NCBI GenBank assembly: GCA_964364745.1 | Contig: CAYINJ010000003.1 | Coordinates: 1 to 34,669, forward strand | Origin: CAYINJ01 sp964364745 | GTDB lineage: Bacteria > Patescibacteriota > Patescibacteriia > JACRDY01 | DNA length: 34,669 nt | Direction: 5' to 3' | Part shown: one piece after another, positions 1-6,694 of the stretch | How positions within the stretch are numbered: position 1 is the first letter of the stretch | How the letters are laid out: every line of letters starts with the position of its first letter | Notes under the pieces: model-generated | Seen by the model: the letters and a program-made list of their open reading frames with translations, nothing else | The model's database searches: none | Told to the model about the DNA's origin: nothing | Program-made: the position numbers and the translations under genes

Positions 1-27
1 ACTTGGCTATATAAAAGAGGTAGATAT

Positions 28-861
28 ATGACAGAGAAAAAATCTATTGAACAATCAAAAGCACCTTTTACGGAGAAGGATAAAGGCACTGAACAAAATA
101 TTGAAATGGAAAAGATACGATCGGTAAGACTTGATCAATTATTGATACAGCTTGGATACACGCAGTCACGTGAGCGCGCAAAAGCATTAATCAAAGCTGG
201 TCATGTGTTAATCGATGGGAAACCAATTACCAAGGTGGCTACACGGTGTGCTCCGGACACGGCGATAGAGGTGACAATTGGAGACATCCCGTGGGTTTCG
301 CGGGCTGGTTTGAAGTTGGAAAAAGCTCTAGAGACGTGGCCGATTGATGTCACCAATACTGTGTGTCTTGATGTGGGAGCTTCAACCGGGGGCTTTACCG
401 AGGTCTTATTACATCGAGGAGTAAAAAAAGTGTATGCTCTAGATGTCGGACATGATCAACTTGCCCAACGACTACGTGACGATCGGCGGGTAATCGCTAT
501 GGAGGGTAAAAACATTCGGGCGGCGGCGAGCGCGTGGTTTGTTGAACCGCTTGATATTGTCACCGCCGATGTCTCTTTTATCTCACTCCAACACGTATTG
601 CCAAAAGTGTCCGAACTACTACGGGATGGTGGCGAGGCGGTGGTGTTGATAAAGCCACAATTTGAAGTTGGAAAAGCGCTTATTCAAAAAGGAGTTGTGC
701 GTGACCCCGCTTTGCATCAGCAGGTGATCAATACTATTAAGGCACTGGCAATAAAAGAAGGGCTCACGCCGGTAGATGTAACGGAATCTCCAATCGAGGG
801 GGTTGGGGGTAACAAAGAGTTTCTTCTTTATCTCAAAAAATTGGCGCAGAAGTCGGACTGA
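28..861 (+). CDS. tlyA: TlyA family rRNA 2'-O-methyltransferase (S4 + FtsJ-like domains)
   Basis: The 277-residue protein has an S4 RNA-binding domain at about residues 34-90 (begins VRLDQLLIQLG) followed by a Rossmann methyltransferase domain with the SAM-binding loop LDVGASTGGFTE at 114-125. The K-D-K-E set expected of the FtsJ/TlyA fold is visible: K96 in SRAGLKLEKAL, D181 in TADVSF, K209 in LIKPQFE, and a Glu in GNKEFLLYL near the C-terminus. Family members 2'-O-methylate rRNA and were historically called hemolysin A; the rRNA role is the better supported one. The ATG at 28 has GAGGT just upstream and gives a 33-residue polar N-terminal extension; the next in-frame Met, at 106, has no ribosome site. 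The gene is A+T-richer, with more AAA/TTA-type codons, than everything after about position 980. Confidence 0.93.
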   Translation: MTEKKSIEQSKAPFTEKDKGTEQNIEMEKIRSVRLDQLLIQLGYTQSRERAKALIKAGHVLIDGKPITKVATRCAPDTAIEVTIGDIPWVSRAGLKLEKALETWPIDVTNTVCLDVGASTGGFTEVLLHRGVKKVYALDVGHDQLAQRLRDDRRVIAMEGKNIRAAASAWFVEPLDIVTADVSFISLQHVLPKVSELLRDGGEAVVLIKPQFEVGKALIQKGVVRDPALHQQVINTIKALAIKEGLTPVDVTESPIEGVGGNKEFLLYLKKLAQKSD

Positions 862-948
862 AAGTAAAACAACTGTTTAGTTTATTAAAAGGAGAAAAAT
901 ACTTAAATATGCAACCGGGAATTATCATCTATAGAGTTTTGATCTTCG

Positions 949-1011
949 ATGACCAATTTAATAATCAGTAACGACGACGGGCCACTTGCCGAAATCTATG
1001 GAAAAATTTGA
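949..1011 (+). pseudogene. possible SurE 5' fragment cut off after the NDDG motif
   Basis: An ATG at 949 opens a 20-codon frame that begins MTNLIISNDDG and then runs into PLAEIYGKI and a stop. The first 11 residues match the N-terminal metal-binding signature of SurE nucleotidases (a hydrophobic strand followed by S/T-NDDG), but what follows does not look like SurE. The match ends at about 980, where base composition also changes. It could be a real gene truncated by rearrangement, an assembly join, or chance similarity over a short stretch. No clear ribosome site precedes it. Confidence 0.35.
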
Positions 1012-1783
1012 TCAACCGCAAAAATTTACCGCCGAAGCACTGGAGGGGCAAGCCCGTCACGGAGTATTGTGGACGGCCGGGTTTGAATCCCCGCGGCGGA
1101 TCATCGCTCCCAGCGGCCACTTAGCGCTGGGGACTGATCGTGGCGGGCGGAAAGACAACCAAGACGCGTTAGTATTACATTTGGATCGGGATGCCTTTGC
1201 GGTGGTTGACGGCATGGGGGGCTATGATCACGGTGACATGGCCGCGCGGTTAGTCGCTACAGCGATCAAAGATGATTTTGATCAGCCGGTGGCCGATCCG
1301 ACCGCTATTCAGTTTCAGGCCTATCGGCAGATGCGAGAAGAAAATATTTGGCAGGGCGGGGCGGTGTATTTAGCCGGCAGAATCGAAGACCACGGTAAAA
1401 AACTTTTACTATACGGCGCTGGCGATTCGCAGTTAATCGTGGTTGATCGACGAGGAAAGATAAAATATGTCAGCGAAGCCACGGCGCTGGACACAGCGCC
1501 CAGTGGGCGAGGAGTGGGCCAGCCAAGTATCATGACCACGATTGGTCTGGATAATTATGATACCATCATTGCCGCCACCGACGGCCTGTGGAATAACGCC
1601 ACCGCAGAAGCTGTCGCCCAATTGGTGGTCAATCAGCCGGTGGAACAAGTCCTGGCCCAGGTGGCCGCATTGGGTATGGCAGGCATGACCGCTGAGCGCG
1701 GGGATGGTAATTTTGGAAACCCGGACAATATCAGCGTGATCGTGTATCAGGTCATGCCGGTGCCGCTGCGGGGGAAACAATAA
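998..1783 (+). CDS. PP2C-type Ser/Thr protein phosphatase
   Basis: A 261-residue cytosolic PP2C (PPM) phosphatase, a Mn/Mg-dependent enzyme that removes phosphate from Ser/Thr. The family motifs appear in order: RKDNQDA (51-57), VVDGMGGYDHGDMAA (about 69-83), the GGAVYLAG strand, YGAGDSQLIVV, ATDGLWNN, and NPDNISVIVY near the C-terminus. The Asp residues in DGMGG, TDGLW and PDN are the expected metal ligands. The length is normal for a single-domain bacterial enzyme and there is no membrane segment. The ATG at 998 is preferred; a TTG at 986 would add four residues. No good ribosome site precedes either start, which fits the suspicion that a junction lies just upstream. No partner kinase is in the window, so the substrate is unknown. 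Confidence 0.88.
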   Translation: MEKFDQPQKFTAEALEGQARHGVLWTAGFESPRRIIAPSGHLALGTDRGGRKDNQDALVLHLDRDAFAVVDGMGGYDHGDMAARLVATAIKDDFDQPVADPTAIQFQAYRQMREENIWQGGAVYLAGRIEDHGKKLLLYGAGDSQLIVVDRRGKIKYVSEATALDTAPSGRGVGQPSIMTTIGLDNYDTIIAATDGLWNNATAEAVAQLVVNQPVEQVLAQVAALGMAGMTAERGDGNFGNPDNISVIVYQVMPVPLRGKQ

Positions 1784-1800
1784 ATAGTGGGGCATAATTA

Positions 1801-1829
1801 TTGACAAAAATAGTGTCAAATGGTTACAT
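1801..1829 (+). promoter_or_regulatory. sigma70-type promoter of the 73-aa membrane protein gene
   Basis: TTGACA (1801-1806), a 17-base spacer, then an extended -10 TGgTTACAT with the hexamer at 1824-1829. Transcription would start near 1836. The -35 box is itself half of a short inverted repeat, TTGACA...TGTCAA (1801-1806 / 1814-1819). Confidence 0.6.
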
Positions 1830-1846
1830 ACCGATGTAACCATTTG
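1817..1846. promoter_or_regulatory. 30-bp palindrome overlapping the -10 box (operator candidate)
   Basis: Arms 1817-1829 and 1834-1846 are perfect 13-base inverted complements with a 4-base centre (core TGGTTACA...TGTAACCA). The left arm contains the whole extended -10 element. The predicted transcript start (about 1836) falls in the right arm, so the mRNA would lack the left arm. The element is therefore more likely a DNA site bound by a dimeric regulator than an RNA hairpin. Confidence 0.5.
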
Positions 1847-1858
1847 GAGAAACACGCC

Positions 1859-2080
1859 ATGCTGTGGTTGCCATTGTTCTTCGCGGGTCCATTCGGACTG
1901 TTTTGGTCGCTCGATGAGAGCCGGCCGATGTGGACAAGATTCATCGGTCTTGGTATATTCCTCGCCTTCCTGGTCATGATGGAAGTCAGCTGGTTACGGC
2001 AACACCTGCCTCGGCTGGCCTGGGTGGTCTATGATCTGGAAGAGATTGATGGACCATGTCCGCCGAAACATCACCAATAA
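1859..2080 (+). CDS. small two-helix membrane protein, unknown function
   Basis: A 73-residue protein of no family I recognise. Residues 1-15 (LWLPLFFAGPFGLFW) and about 24-41 (FIGLGIFLAFLVMMEV) are hydrophobic enough to form two membrane segments; the tail is polar and ends DGPCPPKHHQ. The ATG at 1859 is chosen because GGAG lies about 9 bases upstream and because the earlier in-frame ATG at 1820 sits inside the -10/operator region. The gene is monocistronic: it has its own promoter at 1801 and a terminator at 2111. It faces the zinc-ribbon gene at 2527-2315. Confidence 0.6.
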   Translation: MLWLPLFFAGPFGLFWSLDESRPMWTRFIGLGIFLAFLVMMEVSWLRQHLPRLAWVVYDLEEIDGPCPPKHHQ

Positions 2081-2110
2081 GCGATTCCACCAAAGCCTCG
2101 CCATCACTAC

Positions 2111-2145
2111 GCCCCACCCGCTCTGCCGGTGGGGCGCTTGTTTTT
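2111..2145 (+). terminator. Rho-independent terminator after the 73-aa gene
   Basis: GCCCCACC (2111-2118) pairs with GGTGGGGC (2128-2135) and is followed by GCTTGTTTTT. It lies 30 bases after the stop codon at 2080. Confidence 0.8.
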
Positions 2146-2153
2146 AGAAAATG

Positions 2154-2180
2154 AAAAAGGGAGAGGTGGTGGCCTCTCCC
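2154..2180 (-). terminator. Rho-independent terminator on the minus strand
   Basis: GGGAGAGG (2159-2166) pairs with CCTCTCCC (2173-2180). Read on the minus strand the hairpin is followed by CTTTTTC from the A-run at 2154-2158. It lies downstream of the minus-strand zinc-ribbon gene, behind the weaker hairpin at 2258-2281. Confidence 0.65.
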
Positions 2181-2257
2181 GGGGGCGGGGATTCCTTGAG
2201 ACAATCGTCGGGTGGGGCATAATAATGTCCTCGTCGAATAAGTTTAATGATAACTTC

Positions 2258-2281
2258 AAAGCCCCGCTTCCGCGGGGCTTT
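2258..2281 (-). terminator. GC-rich hairpin terminator, same sequence as at 20922
   Basis: AAAGCCCCGC (2258-2267) pairs with GCGGGGCTTT (2272-2281); on the minus strand the loop is GGAA, a GNRA-type tetraloop. It begins 34 bases past the stop of the zinc-ribbon gene. The 24-base core is identical, in the minus orientation, to the hairpin at 20922-20947. Confidence 0.65.
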
Positions 2282-2314
2282 AGGATGTAGTTTTGTGTCG
2301 GTGAGTTGTTTGAC

Positions 2315-2527
2315 TCATTCCCAGTCATCGTCATCTGGGACAACTGATTCGTCAGACGGCGTTGAGTCAGCCGGAGAGAGCGGCTGATTGAGGGGCTCAC
2401 CGGCCCCCAAAGTGGTGCGCGGCACGATGGTGATTTTCGCGGTCACCTGGGAGACCATGGCGCACAGCGGACACAGCAGATGCCCACTAGTCACGGGGGC
2501 GGTTCGGCAGTTCAGACAGAATTCCAT
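2315..2527 (-). CDS. zinc-ribbon mini-protein, unknown function
   Basis: A 70-residue protein. The N-terminal half carries C4-x2-C7 and C19-x2-C22 (FCLNCR and LCPLCA), a CxxC-x11-CxxC zinc-ribbon arrangement. The C-terminal half is polar and low-complexity, ending in an acidic tail (VPDDDDWE). AGGTG lies 6-7 bases before the ATG at 2527. It is a stand-alone gene with a candidate promoter at 2619-2646 and terminators at 2258 and 2154. It is convergent with the 73-aa membrane protein. Such ribbons often bind nucleic acid or a protein partner, but no family is recognised here. Confidence 0.6.
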   Translation of the reverse strand: MEFCLNCRTAPVTSGHLLCPLCAMVSQVTAKITIVPRTTLGAGEPLNQPLSPADSTPSDESVVPDDDDWE

Positions 2528-2552
2528 AGTTCACCTCACTTGCAAAAGTGTG

Positions 2553-2594
2553 GGCCTGCCTGCTGGTAGGCAGGCCTGCCGAAGGCATGGCAGG
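2553..2594. repeat. double GC-rich palindrome (GCCTGCC/GGCAGGC type)
   Basis: GGCCTGCC (2553-2560) pairs with GGCAGGCC (2569-2576), and the overlapping CCTGCC (2575-2580) pairs with GGCAGG (2589-2594). The two hairpins lie in the predicted 5' leader of the zinc-ribbon gene. Palindromes of this kind are often dispersed between genes in CPR genomes; that comparison is from general knowledge, not from a search. Confidence 0.6.
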
Positions 2595-2618
2595 CAGGGG
2601 TGGACAGGGACAAGCGCT

Positions 2619-2646
2619 AGCATCAACCAAGGACGGTTGTCGTCAA
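2619..2646 (-). promoter_or_regulatory. candidate promoter of the zinc-ribbon gene
   Basis: On the minus strand TTGACG (2646-2641), a 16-base spacer, then GATGCT (2624-2619). The -35 is good and the -10 is weak. The spacer holds a short inverted repeat, CAACC...GGTTG. The predicted leader of about 85 bases would include the double palindrome at 2553-2594. Confidence 0.4.
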
Positions 2647-2670
2647 AAGAGCCAGAGCAATATCAGCCGA

Positions 2671-3531
2671 TCAAAGCAGGGGCTGGTGACCTTTGAGGTA
2701 TTCACCATAATCCATTGCTTGTTTGCCTTCGGCCTGAACGCGCTGGATGATCAGGTCGTCACCTTCAAGATGAGCTTTCAGGATTTTGACGCGCTGACCG
2801 GTGGCATCGGTCCAGGCACCAGGCCAGGGCGTGTAGGCGCGAATGTGACCGTCAATCGTCGCCGCTGATTTCGACCAGTCGATTTTGGCGTCGGCGCTGG
2901 TCAGCAGCTTAGTAAAAGTCGCGGCCGCGTGGTCTTGTTCCTGCGGCGTGATCTGGCCAGTCAAGTAGTCCGGCAAAACATTGAGCAAAAGCGCGGCTCC
3001 TTCACACGATAAACTATACCGTAAACTCTCGGCCGTGTCATCAGCTAAGATGTCAACGGCCCGTTGGGCCAAGATCGGACCATGATCCATTTCGGCGTCG
3101 AGCTGCATAATCGTCACGCCGGTTGTGGCGTCGCCATTGACTAGCACGGCTTGGATCGGCGAAGCGCCGCGGTATTTCGGTAGCAGTGACGGGTGGATAT
3201 TTAAACAACCATGCCGGGGGATGTCCAGCACTGTCTGGGGGATGATTTTGCCATAGGCCACGACCACAATGACGTCTGGAGCGAGTTGACGAATGACGGC
3301 CACGGCCTCGTCTTTTTTCAGCGACGGAAATTGATAAACCGGCAGGTCGAGTTTCAACGCGGCGGTTTTCAGCGGCGGAGGAGTCAGAGTTTGGTGGCGG
3401 CCGGCCGGCTGGTCCGGTTGGGTAACCACACCAAGCAAATTAAACCGCTGGTCAGCGGTTAGTTTTTCTAGCGTTGGCCCGGCGAAGTCCGGCGAGCCAA
3501 ACAACAAAATAGTCGGCCGATCAGAGGACAT
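2671..3531 (-). CDS. fmt: methionyl-tRNA formyltransferase
   Basis: Formylates the amino group of Met on initiator tRNA using 10-formyl-THF. The 286-residue protein has the N-terminal Rossmann-like formyltransferase domain (ILLFGSPDFAG at the start) with the signature NIHPSLLPKYRGASPI. N111, H113 and D149 (in MDHGPIL) match the catalytic Asn-His-Asp triad. A C-terminal OB-like domain begins at about 200 (YTPWPGAWTD). It is somewhat shorter than the ~310 residues usual for the family, mostly at the C-terminus. Its ATG at 3531 overlaps the 3' end of def by 11 bases, so the two are translationally coupled; the def-fmt pair is a classical arrangement. It is the last gene of the operon that starts at 8086. 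Confidence 0.96.
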   Translation of the reverse strand: MSSDRPTILLFGSPDFAGPTLEKLTADQRFNLLGVVTQPDQPAGRHQTLTPPPLKTAALKLDLPVYQFPSLKKDEAVAVIRQLAPDVIVVVAYGKIIPQTVLDIPRHGCLNIHPSLLPKYRGASPIQAVLVNGDATTGVTIMQLDAEMDHGPILAQRAVDILADDTAESLRYSLSCEGAALLLNVLPDYLTGQITPQEQDHAAATFTKLLTSADAKIDWSKSAATIDGHIRAYTPWPGAWTDATGQRVKILKAHLEGDDLIIQRVQAEGKQAMDYGEYLKGHQPLL

Positions 3532-3982
3532 GGCGGGATTCTTTTAACATGCGGTCAGTGAACAAAATCCCGTCGAGGTGGTCGATTTCATGGCAAATGA
3601 CTCGCGCCATCAAGCCCTTAGCATGGAGCCGCTTGGCTTTGCCGGTTCGGTCGAGGTAAGTCACGATGACACTCTTTGGGCGTTTGACCAAACCGTACTG
3701 GCCGGGAATCGATAAACAGCCCTCCTCATCTATTTCGGTCATCAGGGAACGCCAGAGTAGTTTTGGATTAATAAAGGTCTGCGGGCCGGTGGCGGTGTTG
3801 ACGATAATCACCCGGAGACTGCGATCAACTTGCGGCGCGGCAATGCCGATGCCAAGGTATTCTTTCATCGTCGCCATTAGCTCATCGAGGAAGGCCTGAA
3901 ACTCGGGCTCGATAATTTCGGCCGCGGTCAGCGGTTCAGCCACTTGGCGTAAAGTTGGATGGGGAACGGTAATTACTTTCAT
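3521..3982 (-). CDS. def: peptide deformylase
   Basis: Removes the formyl group from nascent chains, the counterpart of Fmt. At 153 residues it is a standard-length enzyme with all three motifs: GIGIAAPQ (44-51), EEGCLS (86-91) and HEIDH (131-135). Cys89, His131 and His135 are the expected metal ligands and Glu132 the catalytic base. The start ATG at 3982 overlaps the priA stop as ATGA, and its own end overlaps the fmt start, so priA-def-fmt is a translationally coupled string. Confidence 0.97.
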   Translation of the reverse strand: MKVITVPHPTLRQVAEPLTAAEIIEPEFQAFLDELMATMKEYLGIGIAAPQVDRSLRVIIVNTATGPQTFINPKLLWRSLMTEIDEEGCLSIPGQYGLVKRPKSVIVTYLDRTGKAKRLHAKGLMARVICHEIDHLDGILFTDRMLKESRHVL

Positions 3983-5841
3983 AGGAGATCAATGGGGTCA
4001 ACGTCGATCAGCCAGCCCTCCCCGACCGCCCCTAAAAGGGCAGAAATAGGCCCTGGATGCTTGATCAGGATGCTGATGCGGTATTTACCCCTGATTTGCT
4101 TAATATGACCAATTTTTGGCTCAATAATGTCAGCCGTGATTTTACTGGTTTTTTGGAGTGATGTCAACTGCTGGGCGAGGGCTTGGGCGGTAGCAATGGC
4201 CAGGGGCTTGGTTGGCAATTGGGTCATTAATTTCGTTAAGTGCCAAGCCGGCGGGTAGTGCCACTGCTGGCGTTCAGCTAATTCTTGCTCGTACCACTTA
4301 GTCGGATCAGCATTACTACTCGCCGCCGCAATCGTTGGTTGTTCAGGATTATTAGTTTGAATTAACACGGCCGTCGCTTGGCTAAGTGAGGCCGCGGCGC
4401 GCAACTTCCGGATCAAATGCCACAGGCGCTCTTGGGCGTCATAGACGGGCAGATAGCGCAGGGTGTCGGCGTCGACCAAAACGACCGCGCCGATTTTGGC
4501 CCACGGCAGCTGGCGCAGTGATTGATCGGTGCCAATGATAATATCGGCCGCCGCCATTGCCACCGGCGACTGATCGGCATCACTATCGAGGCGCGTGATT
4601 GGCGCGGCTGGCCAGAGTTTGGCGGCATCACGGGCCAGCTGTTGGGTGCCTCGGCCCCGAAAAGCCAACCGACTGCCACGACACTTCGGACAAACGACCG
4701 GCAGTTCAGTCACATAGTCACAGCGATGGCAAAAAAGTTTACCGCCTTGGTGCGCGGCTAGTGGCAGCTCACAGTGCGGACAAGGCCAGGCATATTTGCA
4801 ATCGCGACAGCTGACCATACCGGCTAAACCCCGGCGATTGAGTAAGAGAAAGGCGCCCTGATGTTTAGCCAACGCGGCCGTGACGGCCGCTTGAGCGGCG
4901 TCAGAGAGTAAAGCGTAATTGCCGCCCCGCACCTCGTCGGCCAGATTGATGCGGCGGGCGGGCAATAGTGGCGTCGGGTCGTGATCAATCGTGCCGGTAG
5001 TCCGCCAAGCCGCGATCGTCGCCACTTGCGGGCTGGTCGTCACCACCATGTAATCAGCGCCCCACAGCTCGGCTAACTTGGCGGCCGCCGTTCGGGCGTC
5101 GTAGCGCGGGTTTTGATCCCATTGTTTGTGGCTGTCATTAGTATCGTCAAGTAAAATAATATGCTTCAGGTTGGCAAATGGCGCCAAGACGGTCGCGCGC
5201 GTGCCAATAATAATCTTGGCCTGACCGCTGATCATCCGCCGCCAATCGGTGTACTCTTGGGTTTTATTTTTGATCCCGCCAATCACCACCGTGCTGGCCC
5301 GCTGGAGCGGCGACAGGACTTGGCCGAGTGGCGTGATGTCAGCTAGTTCCGGCACGATGATGGCCACCTGACCAGCGGTCGCGACTAACGCCGCGGCGAT
5401 TTTGGCCGGCCAAAAATCAACCGTCTGACACCAAACCAGGGTCCGACCAGTTGGGGGCGCCACCACCGTGGCCGGCTGATACGGTGCCCAATCAATCACG
5501 GTGGGCTCGAGCGTCATTATTCGCTTCGGTACGGCCGGCAGCATGGCTTTGACCACCAGGCCCGGTGCGGTGACGTAGTAGTCGGCCAGCCAATTAATCA
5601 GCGCCATGGTTGGCGCCGGTAGCGGATGGTGGTCAACGATGGCGGTAATGGGTTTGATGGTATGGCGGCTCGGGGCGGTGCTGGTTAGTTCGGTCACCAG
5701 CCCCAGCGTGGTGCTAGACCGAAACGGCACGCTGACGATCTGGCCAATCTTAACTTGACCGGCCAGCGCGGCGGGGATGGCGTAGGTAAAGTGAGTCAGA
5801 TGACGCGGTAGGCGCAGCGTGGGAACAACGTTAGCAAACAT
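3979..5841 (-). CDS. priA: PriA-like primosomal protein N' with degenerate ATPase motifs
   Basis: A 620-residue PriA homologue, which in other bacteria loads the replisome at stalled forks. The N-terminal 3'-end-binding domain is at about 1-100. The zinc module between the helicase lobes is intact, with Cys at 345, 348, 354, 357, 371, 374, 384 and 387, and the following RGRGTQQLARDAAKLW and IIIGTDQ segments match PriA. The Walker A loop, normally GxTGSGKT, is replaced by APPTGRTLVW (128-137), and the DEEH Walker B box is replaced by LDDTN (231-235), although the following HKQWDQNPRYDAR still aligns with PriA. Helicase activity is therefore unlikely, while DNA and primosome binding may remain. 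Actinobacterial PriA proteins are known to lack helicase motifs in a similar way. It overlaps def by ATGA; no ribosome site is seen at its start. Confidence 0.88.
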   Translation of the reverse strand: MFANVVPTLRLPRHLTHFTYAIPAALAGQVKIGQIVSVPFRSSTTLGLVTELTSTAPSRHTIKPITAIVDHHPLPAPTMALINWLADYYVTAPGLVVKAMLPAVPKRIMTLEPTVIDWAPYQPATVVAPPTGRTLVWCQTVDFWPAKIAAALVATAGQVAIIVPELADITPLGQVLSPLQRASTVVIGGIKNKTQEYTDWRRMISGQAKIIIGTRATVLAPFANLKHIILLDDTNDSHKQWDQNPRYDARTAAAKLAELWGADYMVVTTSPQVATIAAWRTTGTIDHDPTPLLPARRINLADEVRGGNYALLSDAAQAAVTAALAKHQGAFLLLNRRGLAGMVSCRDCKYAWPCPHCELPLAAHQGGKLFCHRCDYVTELPVVCPKCRGSRLAFRGRGTQQLARDAAKLWPAAPITRLDSDADQSPVAMAAADIIIGTDQSLRQLPWAKIGAVVLVDADTLRYLPVYDAQERLWHLIRKLRAAASLSQATAVLIQTNNPEQPTIAAASSNADPTKWYEQELAERQQWHYPPAWHLTKLMTQLPTKPLAIATAQALAQQLTSLQKTSKITADIIEPKIGHIKQIRGKYRISILIKHPGPISALLGAVGEGWLIDVDPIDLL

Positions 5842-5902
5842 AAAATATAAAAACCGCCACTGGCCGTATCATCTCATCTCGGCGGCGGGCGGTCAATTTT
5901 GG

Positions 5903-6691
5903 TTAACGGAGAACAAACTGGGCGGTCAGATGGCCGACGCCAAAGGGCGATTCATAGGCCAAAATATTGGTCTGATAATTATATTCTTGCATGATGCCAA
6001 AAAGAGTGACTAAGGAACGCAGACCACACTCGCGGGCTTCTTCCACCATCTTAGGATCAAGTTTCAAGAGCTGGTTAAGATTTTTGGTCCGCACTAATTC
6101 CTGTATCTGTACGTCGAATTTCACGCCCAGCTCACTAAATCCCGCCGGCGAGTCGGGCCCCACGCGGTGAGACAAATCACCAGAGGCAATCACCGCCACC
6201 CGCTGATTAGTCCTGGCCAGGTACTCTTTCAAGGCGGCGCCAAAAGTGACGTGCGCCGGCAAATCAAGCAGCGAATAACTGATGGGCACGATCGAGACGT
6301 TTGGTAAGTGATTAAGCAATAAAGTTAGGGGGACAGCGGCACCATGGTCGAGTTCGCGTTCAGAAGTGACCGTCACCGGCGTGTTAATCCCGGCGGAGCT
6401 ACGGAAGTCCTCGACGAAGCGCACATTGGGCCGCCAGGTCAAAGCCGTACTGACGTCTCCAAACTCACTGAAGTCAGTGACGTACTGATCAGCTAAGTTA
6501 ATTAAGAAAGCGTCGAATAACACCGTGCCGTGGGGCGAGATAATGACCACGGTGTCGGGTTTAGCGGCGTAGAGCTCGGTTTCGAGATGGTCAAAGGCCG
6601 CTTTGGTTTTGGGGAATTGCAACGCTGCGTCGCGTCCAATGTTGGGCAAGATCAGCGGCGGATGGGGGACAAAAGCAGCAAAAACCAACAT
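5903..6691 (-). CDS. MEMO/LigB-superfamily protein (AmmeMemoRadiSam system B-like)
   Basis: A 262-residue protein of the class III extradiol dioxygenase/MEMO1 fold. Family His motifs are present: PHPPLI (about 9-14), ISPHG (about 51-55), LDHGAAVPL (about 114-122), and ASGDLSHRV (about 168-176). In ring-cleavage dioxygenases such His residues bind Fe; in MEMO proteins the metal and reaction are less settled. The usual AMMECR1 and radical-SAM partners are not in this window, so the substrate is unknown. The gene starts 3 bases after the stop of the surface-protein gene and is followed 61 bases later by priA. Confidence 0.8.
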   Translation of the reverse strand: MLVFAAFVPHPPLILPNIGRDAALQFPKTKAAFDHLETELYAAKPDTVVIISPHGTVLFDAFLINLADQYVTDFSEFGDVSTALTWRPNVRFVEDFRSSAGINTPVTVTSERELDHGAAVPLTLLLNHLPNVSIVPISYSLLDLPAHVTFGAALKEYLARTNQRVAVIASGDLSHRVGPDSPAGFSELGVKFDVQIQELVRTKNLNQLLKLDPKMVEEARECGLRSLVTLFGIMQEYNYQTNILAYESPFGVGHLTAQFVLR

Positions 6692-6694
6692 AAA

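Noticed and set aside
909..970. Short plus-strand frame starting at ATG 909 after AAAGGAG
   Set aside because: Only 20 codons, ribosome site is about 14 bases away, and it overlaps the better SurE-like frame.
1433..1855. 140-codon minus-strand frame opposite the phosphatase gene
   Set aside because: It lies antisense to a protein with clear PP2C motifs and its translation has no protein-like pattern or start signals.
1787..2223. 12-base direct repeat GTGGGGCATAAT at 1787-1798 and 2212-2223
   Set aside because: Too short to be distinguished from chance and no common function is apparent, although the second copy could be part of a TTGAGA/CATAAT promoter.
2107..2400. Minus-strand frame, with a GAGGA-preceded ATG at about 2220
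   Set aside because: The 37-codon product is Arg/Pro-rich and reads straight through two terminator hairpins, so it is most likely non-coding.
5842..5902. Possible minus-strand terminator between the MEMO-like gene and priA (ACCGCC...GGCGGTTTTT)
   Set aside because: The stem is only 6 bp with a loop of about 31 bases; the genes are probably co-transcribed.
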